From positions 1 through 44,872 of the forward strand of contig QHWT01000093.1 in NCBI GenBank assembly GCA_003222675.1: DNA of 44,872 bases, read 5' to 3'. Under the pieces are notes generated by a model. The model was not told the origin of the DNA. It ran no database searches and worked only from the letters and a program-made list of their open reading frames with translations. This DNA comes from Acidobacteriota bacterium (lineage in GTDB: Bacteria > Acidobacteriota > Vicinamibacteria > Vicinamibacterales > 2-12-FULL-66-21). Each line of letters opens with the position of its first letter. Position 1 is the first letter of the stretch. The position numbers and the translations under genes are program-made. This document shows positions 7,742 to 15,777 of this stretch, one piece after another.

Positions 7742-8416
7742 ATGGCCACACCCAACGTCAGTCTCGGTTCCCGCGAAGCGGTCGTGCGCGCGATCCAGGG
7801 CTTCGGTATCGTGGCCGTCATCCGCATGCGCGATCCCGCAAAGCTGCGCGCCGTGGTTGACGCGCTCGCGGACGGCGGTGTCCGCGCGCTCGAAGTGACG
7901 ATGACGGTGCCCAATGCGGTCGCGCTGATACGCGAGCTCGCGCCCACGATGCCGGAGGGCTTTCTCCTCGGCGCTGGCACCGTGACCGATGCGGCCACGG
8001 TCGATGCGGTCGTCGACGCCGGCGCGCGCTACGTCGTCAGCCCGGTGTTCCGCCGCGAGGTCATCCGTGCGTGCCACGATCGCGGCGTCGCCGTCGCGCC
8101 CGGATGCTTCACGCCGACCGAAATCCTCGACGCGCATGATGCGGGAGCGGACATCATCAAGGTATTCCCCGCCACCGCGCTCGGCCCGCAATACATAAAG
8201 GATATCCGCGCGCCGTTGCCGCAGGTGAAGCTGATGCCGACCGGCGGCGTGACGCTGGACAATGCCGGCGACTGGATCCGCGCCGGCGCCGTGGCGGTCG
8301 GCGTGGGATCGGCGCTCCTCGATACTGCGGCGATCGAGAACGGGCGGTTCGAGGTGATCGCGGAGAACGCGCGCCGGATCGTCGCGAACGTCGCCGCTGC
8401 GAGGCCGGCGACGTGA
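7742..8416 (+). CDS. eda: 2-dehydro-3-deoxy-phosphogluconate (KDPG) aldolase
   Basis: 224 aa, class I aldolase that cleaves KDPG to pyruvate and glyceraldehyde-3-phosphate in the cytosol. Motifs: E51 in LEVTMTVP, GAGTV at 77-81, PGCFTPTEI at 120-128, Schiff-base K140 in IIKVFPA, and the phosphate-binding MPTGGV and GVGSALL near the end. ATG 7742 follows the double hairpin repeat directly without a strong ribosome site. Its TGA overlaps the GTG of the KDG kinase gene (GTGA 8413-8416), so the two are translationally coupled. It completes the pathway from the altronate dehydratase product. Confidence 0.93.
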   Translation: MATPNVSLGSREAVVRAIQGFGIVAVIRMRDPAKLRAVVDALADGGVRALEVTMTVPNAVALIRELAPTMPEGFLLGAGTVTDAATVDAVVDAGARYVVSPVFRREVIRACHDRGVAVAPGCFTPTEILDAHDAGADIIKVFPATALGPQYIKDIRAPLPQVKLMPTGGVTLDNAGDWIRAGAVAVGVGSALLDTAAIENGRFEVIAENARRIVANVAAARPAT

Positions 8417-9444
8417 CCGCAAAAGTTGTGACGTTCGGCGAGCTGATGCTTCGACTCAGCCCACCAGGGTTCGAACGGCTGCTTCAATCGCCGATGCTGG
8501 TGGCGACGTTCGGCGGCGGCGAAGCCAACGTCGCTGTCAGCCTCGCGCAGTTCGGCCTCGACAGCCACTACGTCACGCGTCTGCCTTCGCACGCGATCGG
8601 CGAGGCCGCGGTGCGGGCGCTGCGCACGGAGGGCGTGAGAACGGATTTCATCGCGCGCGGCGGCGATCGGGTCGGCATCTACTTCGCCGAGGCGGGGGCG
8701 AGCCAGCGCGCTTCGACCGTCATCTACGATCGCGCGCACTCCGCGATCGGCGAGATGCCGGCTGACGGGATCGCGTGGGACCGCGTGATGGCCGGCGCCG
8801 CCTGGTTCCACGTGACCGGTATCACCCCTGCGCTGGGTGAGAAGGCGACCGCGGCAACGAAGGCAGCGGTCGCGGCGGCCAGACGCGCCGGCGCGCGGGT
8901 CAGCGTCGATCTCAACTACCGCAAGAAGCTGTGGACGGAATCGCAGGCGCAGGCCACGATGCGGCCGCTGATGCGCGATGTCGACGTGGTGATTGCGAAC
9001 GAGGAGGACCTGCAATCGGTGCTCGGTGTGCACGTGGAAGGGGCGGACGTCACGTCAGGCACGCTCGACGTGAATGGCTTTCGTGACGCCGCCGAGCGCG
9101 TCACGCGCGAGTTCGGTCCGTCGATGGTGGCGATCACGCTGCGCGAGAGCCTCTCGGCAAGCGACAACGGCTGGAGTGCGGTGCTGTGGGATGGCGCGAC
9201 GAAGACGCTGCACCGGAGCCAGCGCTACATGGTGCGCCTCGTCGATCGCATCGGCGGCGGCGACAGCTTTGCCGCAGGCTTGATTTACGGGCTCGTGACT
9301 GGCCGGCCGCATGATGCCGCGCTACGTTTCGCCGTCGCGGCCAGCGCACTCAAGCAAACCATTCCTGGAGACTTCAACCGAGTGAGTGTGTCAGAGGTCG
9401 AGGCCTTGGCAAAGGGCGATGCCTCAGGAAGAGTGCAACGATAG
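8413..9444 (+). CDS. kdgK: 2-keto-3-deoxygluconate kinase (PfkB family)
   Basis: 343 aa. PfkB sugar kinase: TFGELMLRLSPPG at the start, FGGGEANVAVSLAQFG near 35-50, SVDLNYRKKLW in the middle, and the signature RIGGGDSFAAGL with catalytic base D284. The N-terminal FGELMLRLSPP wording is typical of KDG kinases. It phosphorylates KDG to KDPG, the substrate of the aldolase whose stop codon it overlaps (GTG start, GTGA). Convergent with sppA across a repeat-filled 176-nt gap. Confidence 0.92.
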   Translation: MTAKVVTFGELMLRLSPPGFERLLQSPMLVATFGGGEANVAVSLAQFGLDSHYVTRLPSHAIGEAAVRALRTEGVRTDFIARGGDRVGIYFAEAGASQRASTVIYDRAHSAIGEMPADGIAWDRVMAGAAWFHVTGITPALGEKATAATKAAVAAARRAGARVSVDLNYRKKLWTESQAQATMRPLMRDVDVVIANEEDLQSVLGVHVEGADVTSGTLDVNGFRDAAERVTREFGPSMVAITLRESLSASDNGWSAVLWDGATKTLHRSQRYMVRLVDRIGGGDSFAAGLIYGLVTGRPHDAALRFAVAASALKQTIPGDFNRVSVSEVEALAKGDASGRVQR

Positions 9445-9620
9445 TGACAGTTACCAGTTACCAGTTCCAGTTACCAGTTCCAGTTACCAGTTCCAGTTAC
9501 CAGTTTCCAGTTTCCGGTTGCCAGTGTCCGGTTGTCAGTGTCCGGTTGTCAGTTGAGAGTCGCAACTGGCTACTGGTGACGGGTCCTGGTCACTGGCAAC
9601 TGGCCAGTGGCCACTGGCAG
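9445..9620. repeat. CAGTTACCAGTT tandem/inverted repeat array
   Basis: The whole 176-nt gap between the convergent kdgK and sppA genes is built from variants of CCAGTTACCAGTT. The left ~100 nt reads as tandem CCAGTTACCAGTTCCAGTTA-like units; the right ~60 nt carries the opposite orientation (ACTGGTGAC, ACTGGCAACTGG, CCACTGGCAG). The two halves can pair into long imperfect hairpins, which would suit a bidirectional transcription end. Similar arrays recur in other Acidobacteria and unrelated genomes (knowledge, not checked here). Confidence 0.85.
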
Positions 9621-11363
9621 CTATCTGAGAAACACATTCGGCATCAATGCCAGCGGCTCTCCGCGTCGAAACACCTGCAGCGGCGCGGCCAGCGTCTGCA
9701 GGACCTTTGGATTGGTGAAGCCGAGGAGCGACCCCAGTGTCGTGGCGCGATCGGATCCTCCAAACGGATTCCGGATCACGTCGTACAAGGTTTTCTTCGG
9801 CGGATAGACGACCAATTCCACCTCGGAATCCTGCGGAATCTTTGCGCGCTGCTTCGCGAGCGCGACGGCGCGATCGAGCCCTCCGAGCTCGTCGACGAGG
9901 CCGATCTGCTTCGCCTGGCGACCCGTCCACACGCGGCCCTGCCCAATCGCGTCAATCCGCTCGGGCGTCGTGTTGCGTCCCTGTGCGGCTTTCTCGACGA
10001 ACGTGTCGTAGGTTGCCTGCATGCTTTCCGCCATGCGGGCGCGCTCCTCGGGCGAGAACGGCCGCACGGGTGAATACATGCCCGCGTACTTGCCCTGCGA
10101 GACCCCTTCCATGTTCATCCCGAGCTTCTTCAGCGTGCCGTCGATGACGAACTTGGTGATCACGACGCCGATCGAACCCGTCAACGTGGATGGCTCGGCC
10201 ACAATCGCGTGGGCCGGCATCGCGATGTAGTAGCCGCCCGAGGCGGCGACATCGGACATCGAGGCGATCACGGGCTTCTGGTTCTTCGTGAGCATCACCT
10301 CGCGCCAGATCACATCCGATGCGATGGCGGATCCGCCCGGGCTGTCAACGCGGAGCACGATCGCCTTCACCGAACTGTCCGCGCGCGCCTTCCGCAGGTA
10401 CTCGATGATCGTGTCGGAGCCGACCACGCCCTGCGGTGAGTCGTAGCTGCTCTTGCCCGAAACGATGATCCCGGCCGCGTAGATGATCGCGATGCGCGGC
10501 CCGCGCCCGAGTCCCAGGCTCGACGAGCCCACCTGCCGATAATCATTGAGCTCGACGTACTTTGGCGCGCCCGGCGCGAGCTTCACCTTGTCGTCGATCT
10601 CGTCTTCATAAGCGAGATCGTCGATGAGTCCGGCGCGCAGCGCGTCTTCCGGCAGGAACGGCCCGTGATCGATGAGCGACTTCACCGCCGCCTCGCTCTT
10701 GTGCCGCCCGTCGGCAATCCCGCGCACGAGCTGTTCGTAAAGATCGGTGTTCAGCGATTCCGCCATCTCGCGATGCGCGGGCGTGAAGGTGTGCTCGGTG
10801 AAGGTGTTCGACGCCGTCTTGTACTCGCCGATGTGCAGTGCGTCGGGATACGCGCCAATCTTGTCCAGCGTGCCGCGGAGAAACAGCTCGTAGCTGGCCA
10901 TGCCCGTGAGATCGAGCGAGGCCGCGGGCATGAGGAACACCTTGTCGCACGCGGACGACAGGTAGAACTCCTGCTCGCCGCCGTACTCCATGTACGCGAT
11001 GACGGGCTTACCCGACCGGCGGAAGTCGACGATCGCGTCGCGCACTTCCTGCACCTTCGCCCAGAGCGCGGCCGCGCTCGTGGGCTTGATGATCACGCTC
11101 GAGATCCGGCTGTCGACCTTCGCCTTCCGCAGCGTTTCGACGATCGATCTGACCGTGGGGGGAGATTCGATGAACTGTCCCAGCACGCCGCCCGGCTCCA
11201 TTTCCTCGAGGTTTCCGCCGAGGTGCAGGACGAGCGTCGAGTGGTTCGCCACCTGGGGCTCCCGTCCTACCGCGCTATATAAGAGGAGCAGGCCGGCTCC
11301 GGATGCGAAGACAGCCAGGACGATGAGCACGATGACGAGCCAGACGCCGCGCCTGAGAGCCAC
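9621..11363 (-). CDS. sppA: Signal peptide peptidase SppA, 67K type
   Basis: 580 aa, the long double-domain form. One N-terminal transmembrane anchor (about residues 7-30), then two ClpP-like (crotonase-like) S49 domains. The dyad is visible: K182 in [14 protein letters not shown] of the N-terminal half and S375 in [14 protein letters not shown] of the C-terminal half, 193 residues apart against 200 in the E. coli enzyme. SppA digests cleaved signal peptides in the inner membrane, facing the periplasm. GTG start at 11363 follows GGAAAGG on the minus strand. Transcribed alone; the upstream gene is divergent. Confidence 0.93.
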   Translation of the reverse strand: MALRRGVWLVIVLIVLAVFASGAGLLLLYSAVGREPQVANHSTLVLHLGGNLEEMEPGGVLGQFIESPPTVRSIVETLRKAKVDSRISSVIIKPTSAAALWAKVQEVRDAIVDFRRSGKPVIAYMEYGGEQEFYLSSACDKVFLMPAASLDLTGMASYELFLRGTLDKIGAYPDALHIGEYKTASNTFTEHTFTPAHREMAESLNTDLYEQLVRGIADGRHKSEAAVKSLIDHGPFLPEDALRAGLIDDLAYEDEIDDKVKLAPGAPKYVELNDYRQVGSSSLGLGRGPRIAIIYAAGIIVSGKSSYDSPQGVVGSDTIIEYLRKARADSSVKAIVLRVDSPGGSAIASDVIWREVMLTKNQKPVIASMSDVAASGGYYIAMPAHAIVAEPSTLTGSIGVVITKFVIDGTLKKLGMNMEGVSQGKYAGMYSPVRPFSPEERARMAESMQATYDTFVEKAAQGRNTTPERIDAIGQGRVWTGRQAKQIGLVDELGGLDRAVALAKQRAKIPQDSEVELVVYPPKKTLYDVIRNPFGGSDRATTLGSLLGFTNPKVLQTLAAPLQVFRRGEPLALMPNVFLR

Positions 11364-11601
11364 AGCTGTGCCTTTCCAAAGACGAGTGACTTACTAGTGT
11401 AAGTCGGATTTCAGCCCTCTCGTGGCTTCCGCGCCGAGTGGAAACGTGGACCGCACCCCGCATCCCGCACCCCGCAGACGAATACGATCCTGAAATCGAG
11501 TGTCGAGGTTGTGATCACACGCGCGGGGCTCATCTGGGTGGATTCGCAGATTCTGGCGGGAAATGCACTGGCGTCCGGCTTGCTGTCGACGGCTCGAACC
11601 A

Positions 11602-12000
11602 ATGACTGCCGCTGTCCCCACACCGATCCTCGTGGTCGAGGACGATGGAAACACGCTGACGGGTTATATGGAGTTCCTGGCGAGCGCCGGATTCAATCCG
11701 ACGGGCGTTCCTGATGCAACCAGCGCGCTGCCGATTGCCCTCCGCAATCCGCCGGACGTCGTCGTCACGGACATCACGCTGCCGGGCATGAGCGGGTTCG
11801 AGCTCGCCGCGGCGCTGCGAGCGGACGAACGCACGAAGCACGTGCCCGTCATCGGCCTGACCGCCCATTGGACGCCGCAGGTGCGATCGCGCGCAGCCGA
11901 CGTGAAGATGCAGGCCATCCTGTTGAAGCCGTGCATCCCGTCACACCTCGGCGCCGAGCTGGAGCGTGGGCTCGGGCGTACGTGCCGATCCGCCGTCTGA
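11602..12000 (+). CDS. Single-domain response regulator (CheY-like receiver)
   Basis: 132 aa with only a receiver domain: acidic pocket E13-D14-D15 (VVEDD), phospho-acceptor D57 in VVVTDITLPGM, switch T87 in GLTAH and K109 in LLKP. No output domain, so it acts by protein contact or as a phosphate relay. ATG 11602 is chosen since the receiver fold begins at once; the earlier in-frame ATG 11563 adds unrelated residues. No histidine kinase is adjacent, so its partner is unknown. Confidence 0.88.
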   Translation: MTAAVPTPILVVEDDGNTLTGYMEFLASAGFNPTGVPDATSALPIALRNPPDVVVTDITLPGMSGFELAAALRADERTKHVPVIGLTAHWTPQVRSRAADVKMQAILLKPCIPSHLGAELERGLGRTCRSAV

Positions 12001-12006
12001 TCTAAC

Positions 12007-12056
12007 GTGGGGCTCCGCCCCACCCCGGCTCGGTGGCTCGCGGGGACCCCGACACC
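12007..12056. repeat. Dispersed repeat B, copy 1
   Basis: Begins with a perfect hairpin GTGGGGC-TCC-GCCCCAC (12007-12023) and continues CCCGGCTCGGTGGCTCGCGGGGAC. The same ~50-nt unit occurs in opposite orientation at 21688-21737 with most positions identical. This copy lies 6 nt past the response regulator stop, between convergent genes. Confidence 0.75.
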
Positions 12057-12128
12057 CCGCTCCGCTCCCTGGCAGGCGCGCCGTGCGCGCCTAGCCCGTC
12101 ATACAGCAGTGCGAGTACAAAGACACGA

Positions 12129-12172
12129 ACGCCCTCGCCGCTCCGGCGTATGTCCGGTTGCGGCGAGGGCGT
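12129..12172 (-). terminator. Strong hairpin downstream of TonB-type receptor 1
   Basis: Perfect 12-bp stem ACGCCCTCGCCG / CGGCGAGGGCGT (12129-12140 and 12161-12172) with a 20-nt loop, 29 nt past the receptor stop. It lacks a T-run on either strand, so it may be a transcript-end stabiliser rather than a classical terminator. Confidence 0.55.
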
Positions 12173-12201
12173 GCGTGCGAAATCCGCGTCGCGATCGTCA
12201 G

Positions 12202-15200
12202 CTAGAAAATCAAACGAAGACCCAGCCGGAACTGACGTTCGTCGATCCCCTCGCGGCCGAGATCCTGGACGCTGGTGATCGTCATGAAGTCCGCTCCATC
12301 TCCGACGAAGTTATCCGGTGCCGCGAGATGAGGCGTGTTCGTGAAATTGAACGCCTCCGCCCGGAACTGCAGCCGGAGCCGGTCTGAGAAGGAGAACTCG
12401 CGCGTCAACCCGAAGTCCCAGTTGAAGACACCCGGCGCGCGGAGGATGTTGTACCCCGTGTTGCCGAACCGCGCCTCCGTGACATCGGCAAATGCTGTCG
12501 GATCGTAGTACGGCGTTCCCCTCCCGACGCCGCCGAGCTTCGCCACGTTGGTCTTCACCTGGTCTGCGGTCTGCGTGCTTCCCGGCAGGTTCAGCGACGT
12601 GTCGTCCGCAAGAACGCTGAAGGGGGTGCCGCTCATGATGCTGATCATGTTGTTGATCTGCCACCCGCCAAGAATCTGCGAGGCGATCCCTTTGTCGTTC
12701 AGCCAGCGTCGCCCCGGGCCCATCGGGATCTCCCAGACGTTCGTGATGCCAACGTTGTGGGTGCGATCGACATCCGTGAGCGCCCGATTCCGGCTGAAGT
12801 AGGGCGCGGCTTGAACGTTCGGCGTATTGGAGCTGTTCGTAATCACATTGATTGCCTTGCCCCACGTGTAATTCACGTTCAGGCTCAGGCCCGCCGAGAA
12901 GCGACGCGACAGTTGCGCCTGCAGCGAATCGTAGTGGCCGTTGCCGAGCGGTTGAAGGAACACGGTCGACGCGGTCCTTCCGAATCGTTGCAGCAACGGT
13001 TTTCCTTCGTCCCCCGCGCCGATCACCTGCCCGGCGTTCTGGTCCACCAGTCCCAGCTGACGGATCGATCGCGTTGCGACATAACCGGCCTGCCCTGTGA
13101 ACTTCCACGGCAGTTCGCGCTGCACCGTGAAGTTCCAGGACTGGATGTATCCGCGATTCAGGTTCTGCGGGTATCCGCCGAATGCGTAGTCGCTCGGGAT
13201 GTCGAGGACGCCGTTGCCCTCGGCCGGCACCTGCACCGCCGGTATACCCTGCGACAGGGTTGTCGCAGGAGTCAGGCCGTCGGGCGACTCACGCCTCACC
13301 TGGATAAGGAGCGGGTAACTGGCTCGAATCAATTCCAGGGCTTCGTAGGGATCGTTCGTAAGGCCGTAGCCGGCGCGGACGACCCACTTGTCGCTGGGGC
13401 GGTAGGCCATGCCGACGCGCGGACCGAAGCGCCGCTTGCTGGTGCTGATTCCGCAGTCGGTCGGGACCGACCCCACGCCGCACAGCAGCACCTTTCCTGT
13501 GGTGATGTCGTAGCGTTCGATGCCGCGATCGGGCCGCGTCGGCATCGGGAAGTATTCCCACCGGGTGCCGTAATCGATCGTGAGCTTGTCCGACACGGAC
13601 CAGCGGTCGCGGATATAGCCGCTATAGAGCCACGACTGCACGTGATAGACGTCCGGCACCTGCAGCGTTCTGCCGGCGCTGCTCGCCTGCCCGATCAGGA
13701 ATGCCGCAATGCTGTTGTATCTGGAGCTTGGGGAGGTCTTCTGACAATTGCCCGTTGCGGAATCGACCGCGATGCATTGCTCGGTGATGCCGCGAGCGAA
13801 GTCGAACCCTCCCTGGGCGCCGAAGCCGCCAGTGATGAACTCCGCCTGCGTCTGGTTCAGCCCCATGTGATAGATGTCGCCGCCAAACCGGACGTTGTGC
13901 GTCTTCTTGATCAAATTGAAGTTCACCACGTACTGCGACTGCGGGTCGTGGCGGTAATAGGGCATGAAGTTCGAGTTGACCCCGACGGTTGCAAAGTCGT
14001 CCGTGCCGTTGAAGTCGAACTCCGGCCAGCCGCTCTCGAAATTGCGCGGGCCATTCGTTCCGGGAATTCCCAGCACGTCCGCTCCGATGTTCGTGCCGAG
14101 CCCGGGTTGCTCCGAGTTCGTTCCCTGCTTCGCGTATCCATAGTGCGCGTCCATCAGGAACGTGGGACTGAAGATGTAGGTGCCCATCACCGTAAACCGG
14201 TAAGTGTTGCCGTGCCCGTGCCCAGGGTTGCTGCTTCCACCGATGGGCCTCCCGACCCCGGTGTCGCCGAAGACCGTTGGCACGTTGGTGCGATAGTGCA
14301 GAAGGCCGAAGGTCCCGGCCATGTTCAACTTGGAATTGACGTTGAAATCGACCTTCGAATCCACCTGGTGACGGTCGAACGTGAACGGGGCGGACACGAA
14401 ATAATTGCTTCGCTCCCGGTCAAGGTTGTTGGCGGGGATGAAGCTCGCGATCTTCCTGGCAATCGGATCCATCCGCGCCGCAGGAATGATGTTGAGGCAG
14501 TTCGGGTTCGTCGCGGTGTTGCAGAGCGCGTAGTTCGGGTCGCCGGGGAATACCTGGAATTGCGTGCGGCCCGTGCCATCCGCGTTACCGGAGAGCGGAT
14601 CGTAGATCGGATTCGGCGACCGTTGCAGATCCCCCCTCAGCATTGCCGGCAGCGGAACCGTGACCGTCCTGTCCACGTTTTTGTGGTCGCGGATCGACTC
14701 GTAGCTGACGAAGTAAAAGATCTTGTTCTTTTTAATCGGGCCTCCGACGGTGCCGCCGAACTCGTCGTAACTCATCTTCGGCTTGTTGCCGGTGTTCAGC
14801 GCAGCATCGTCGAACCGCATCGGCCAGGCTTTCAGGTTCTGGTTGGTGAAATACTCGAAGCCCGATCCGTGAAGGGCATTGGTTCCGCTCTTGGTCGACA
14901 CGTTGACCGCGGCGCCGCCGGCGAGGCCCTGCTCGGCGTCCATGCTGTTGGTCACGACGTTCACTTCCTGGATCGATTCGAGCGTCGGGATATAGGAGAC
15001 GACGTGCGGCAGCTGGACGTGCGTGGTGCTGACGCCGTCGATCCTCGTGTTGTTCTGATCGTCGCTGGTCCCGTTGACGCTGAACTCGAGCGAGCGCGCG
15101 GGGTTGGTCGGGATGGAGTGCGAATTGACCGGAGGCGCGAACCCGGGCAGCATCCGGTAGACCTGCTGATAGTTCCGGCCGAGCGGCACCGGCAGGTTGG

Positions 15201-15651
15201 CCAAATCCTTCGCCTCGAGGCTCTGGTGGACCTCGGCGGTGTCTGTCTGCAAGACCGGCGCTTCAGCGCTGACCGTGACGTTGTCGCCCATGGCGCCGAT
15301 CTCGAGCGTGACATCGACGCGGGTGACGGTGTTGATGCTGACCGGAACTTCGGTTTGCTCGAACGACTTGAAGCCTTGCTGAGTGGCTTTGAAGCTGTAG
15401 ACGCCGGCCGGCAGATTGGCGAGGTTGTATCGGCCCCCTTCGTCGGTCACTGCCTCGCGAACGAGACCAGTGCTCTTATTGGTGGCGACCACCGTGGTGC
15501 CAGGCATGACGGCGCCTGACGCGTCTTTCACTTCGCCCAGGATCGATCCATAGAGAACCTGTGCCGTGCCTCGCTGAGGAAACATCAGAACCAGGGCAAC
15601 CAGCAGCAGGCACCCCAGCGAGACGGTCGACCTCCGTACTCCTCCAGACAT
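12202..15651 (-). CDS. TonB-dependent-receptor-like outer membrane protein with carboxypeptidase-regulatory-like domain (1)
   Basis: 1149 aa. Signal peptide about residues 1-30 (VSLGCLLLVALVLMF core, cut near GTAQ), a CarboxypepD_reg-like beta-sandwich at ~33-115 (GSILGEVKDASGAVMPGT, GRYNLANLPAGVYSF), a plug region ~125-260 (FSVNGTSDDQNNTRIDG, TLESIQEVNVVTNS, AAVNVSTKSGTNALHGS), and a beta-barrel ending in the aromatic LRLIF expected for BAM-dependent insertion. This Oar-like architecture is expanded in Acidobacteria and thought to import oligosaccharides or other large ligands. ATG 15651 has GGAGGG upstream. The gene for a Gfo/Idh/MocA protein lies 126 nt upstream on the same strand; ligand unknown. 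Confidence 0.92.
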   Translation of the reverse strand: MSGGVRRSTVSLGCLLLVALVLMFPQRGTAQVLYGSILGEVKDASGAVMPGTTVVATNKSTGLVREAVTDEGGRYNLANLPAGVYSFKATQQGFKSFEQTEVPVSINTVTRVDVTLEIGAMGDNVTVSAEAPVLQTDTAEVHQSLEAKDLANLPVPLGRNYQQVYRMLPGFAPPVNSHSIPTNPARSLEFSVNGTSDDQNNTRIDGVSTTHVQLPHVVSYIPTLESIQEVNVVTNSMDAEQGLAGGAAVNVSTKSGTNALHGSGFEYFTNQNLKAWPMRFDDAALNTGNKPKMSYDEFGGTVGGPIKKNKIFYFVSYESIRDHKNVDRTVTVPLPAMLRGDLQRSPNPIYDPLSGNADGTGRTQFQVFPGDPNYALCNTATNPNCLNIIPAARMDPIARKIASFIPANNLDRERSNYFVSAPFTFDRHQVDSKVDFNVNSKLNMAGTFGLLHYRTNVPTVFGDTGVGRPIGGSSNPGHGHGNTYRFTVMGTYIFSPTFLMDAHYGYAKQGTNSEQPGLGTNIGADVLGIPGTNGPRNFESGWPEFDFNGTDDFATVGVNSNFMPYYRHDPQSQYVVNFNLIKKTHNVRFGGDIYHMGLNQTQAEFITGGFGAQGGFDFARGITEQCIAVDSATGNCQKTSPSSRYNSIAAFLIGQASSAGRTLQVPDVYHVQSWLYSGYIRDRWSVSDKLTIDYGTRWEYFPMPTRPDRGIERYDITTGKVLLCGVGSVPTDCGISTSKRRFGPRVGMAYRPSDKWVVRAGYGLTNDPYEALELIRASYPLLIQVRRESPDGLTPATTLSQGIPAVQVPAEGNGVLDIPSDYAFGGYPQNLNRGYIQSWNFTVQRELPWKFTGQAGYVATRSIRQLGLVDQNAGQVIGAGDEGKPLLQRFGRTASTVFLQPLGNGHYDSLQAQLSRRFSAGLSLNVNYTWGKAINVITNSSNTPNVQAAPYFSRNRALTDVDRTHNVGITNVWEIPMGPGRRWLNDKGIASQILGGWQINNMISIMSGTPFSVLADDTSLNLPGSTQTADQVKTNVAKLGGVGRGTPYYDPTAFADVTEARFGNTGYNILRAPGVFNWDFGLTREFSFSDRLRLQFRAEAFNFTNTPHLAAPDNFVGDGADFMTITSVQDLGREGIDERQFRLGLRLIF

Positions 15652-15739
15652 TGAACCCTCCAGTCGTAGTGACGACCAGGAACAAAGGATCGGATTGATG
15701 ATGCGTCGGCTAAGAACTCACCTCCACTATCGTCGGTCG

Positions 15740-15758
15740 GCCGGGTCTTTGACCCGGC
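15740..15758. repeat. Dispersed hairpin repeat A, copy 4
   Basis: GCCGGGTC-TTT-GACCCGGC, a perfect 8-bp stem, in the 126-nt gap between the oxidoreductase stop and the receptor start, 20 nt from the oxidoreductase stop. Same family as 316-335 and 7682-7726. Confidence 0.75.
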
Positions 15759-15777
15759 GTCGCGTTGGATCGGACGG

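Noticed and set aside
9445-9620. Possible CRISPR array
   Set aside because: Units are contiguous, of unequal spacing and without unique spacers, and no cas genes are near.
12757-15519. 920-codon plus-strand open frame opposite TonB-type receptor 1
   Set aside because: Arg/Asp/Val-rich translation without any domain, exactly antisense to a receptor with clear domains; a high-GC shadow.
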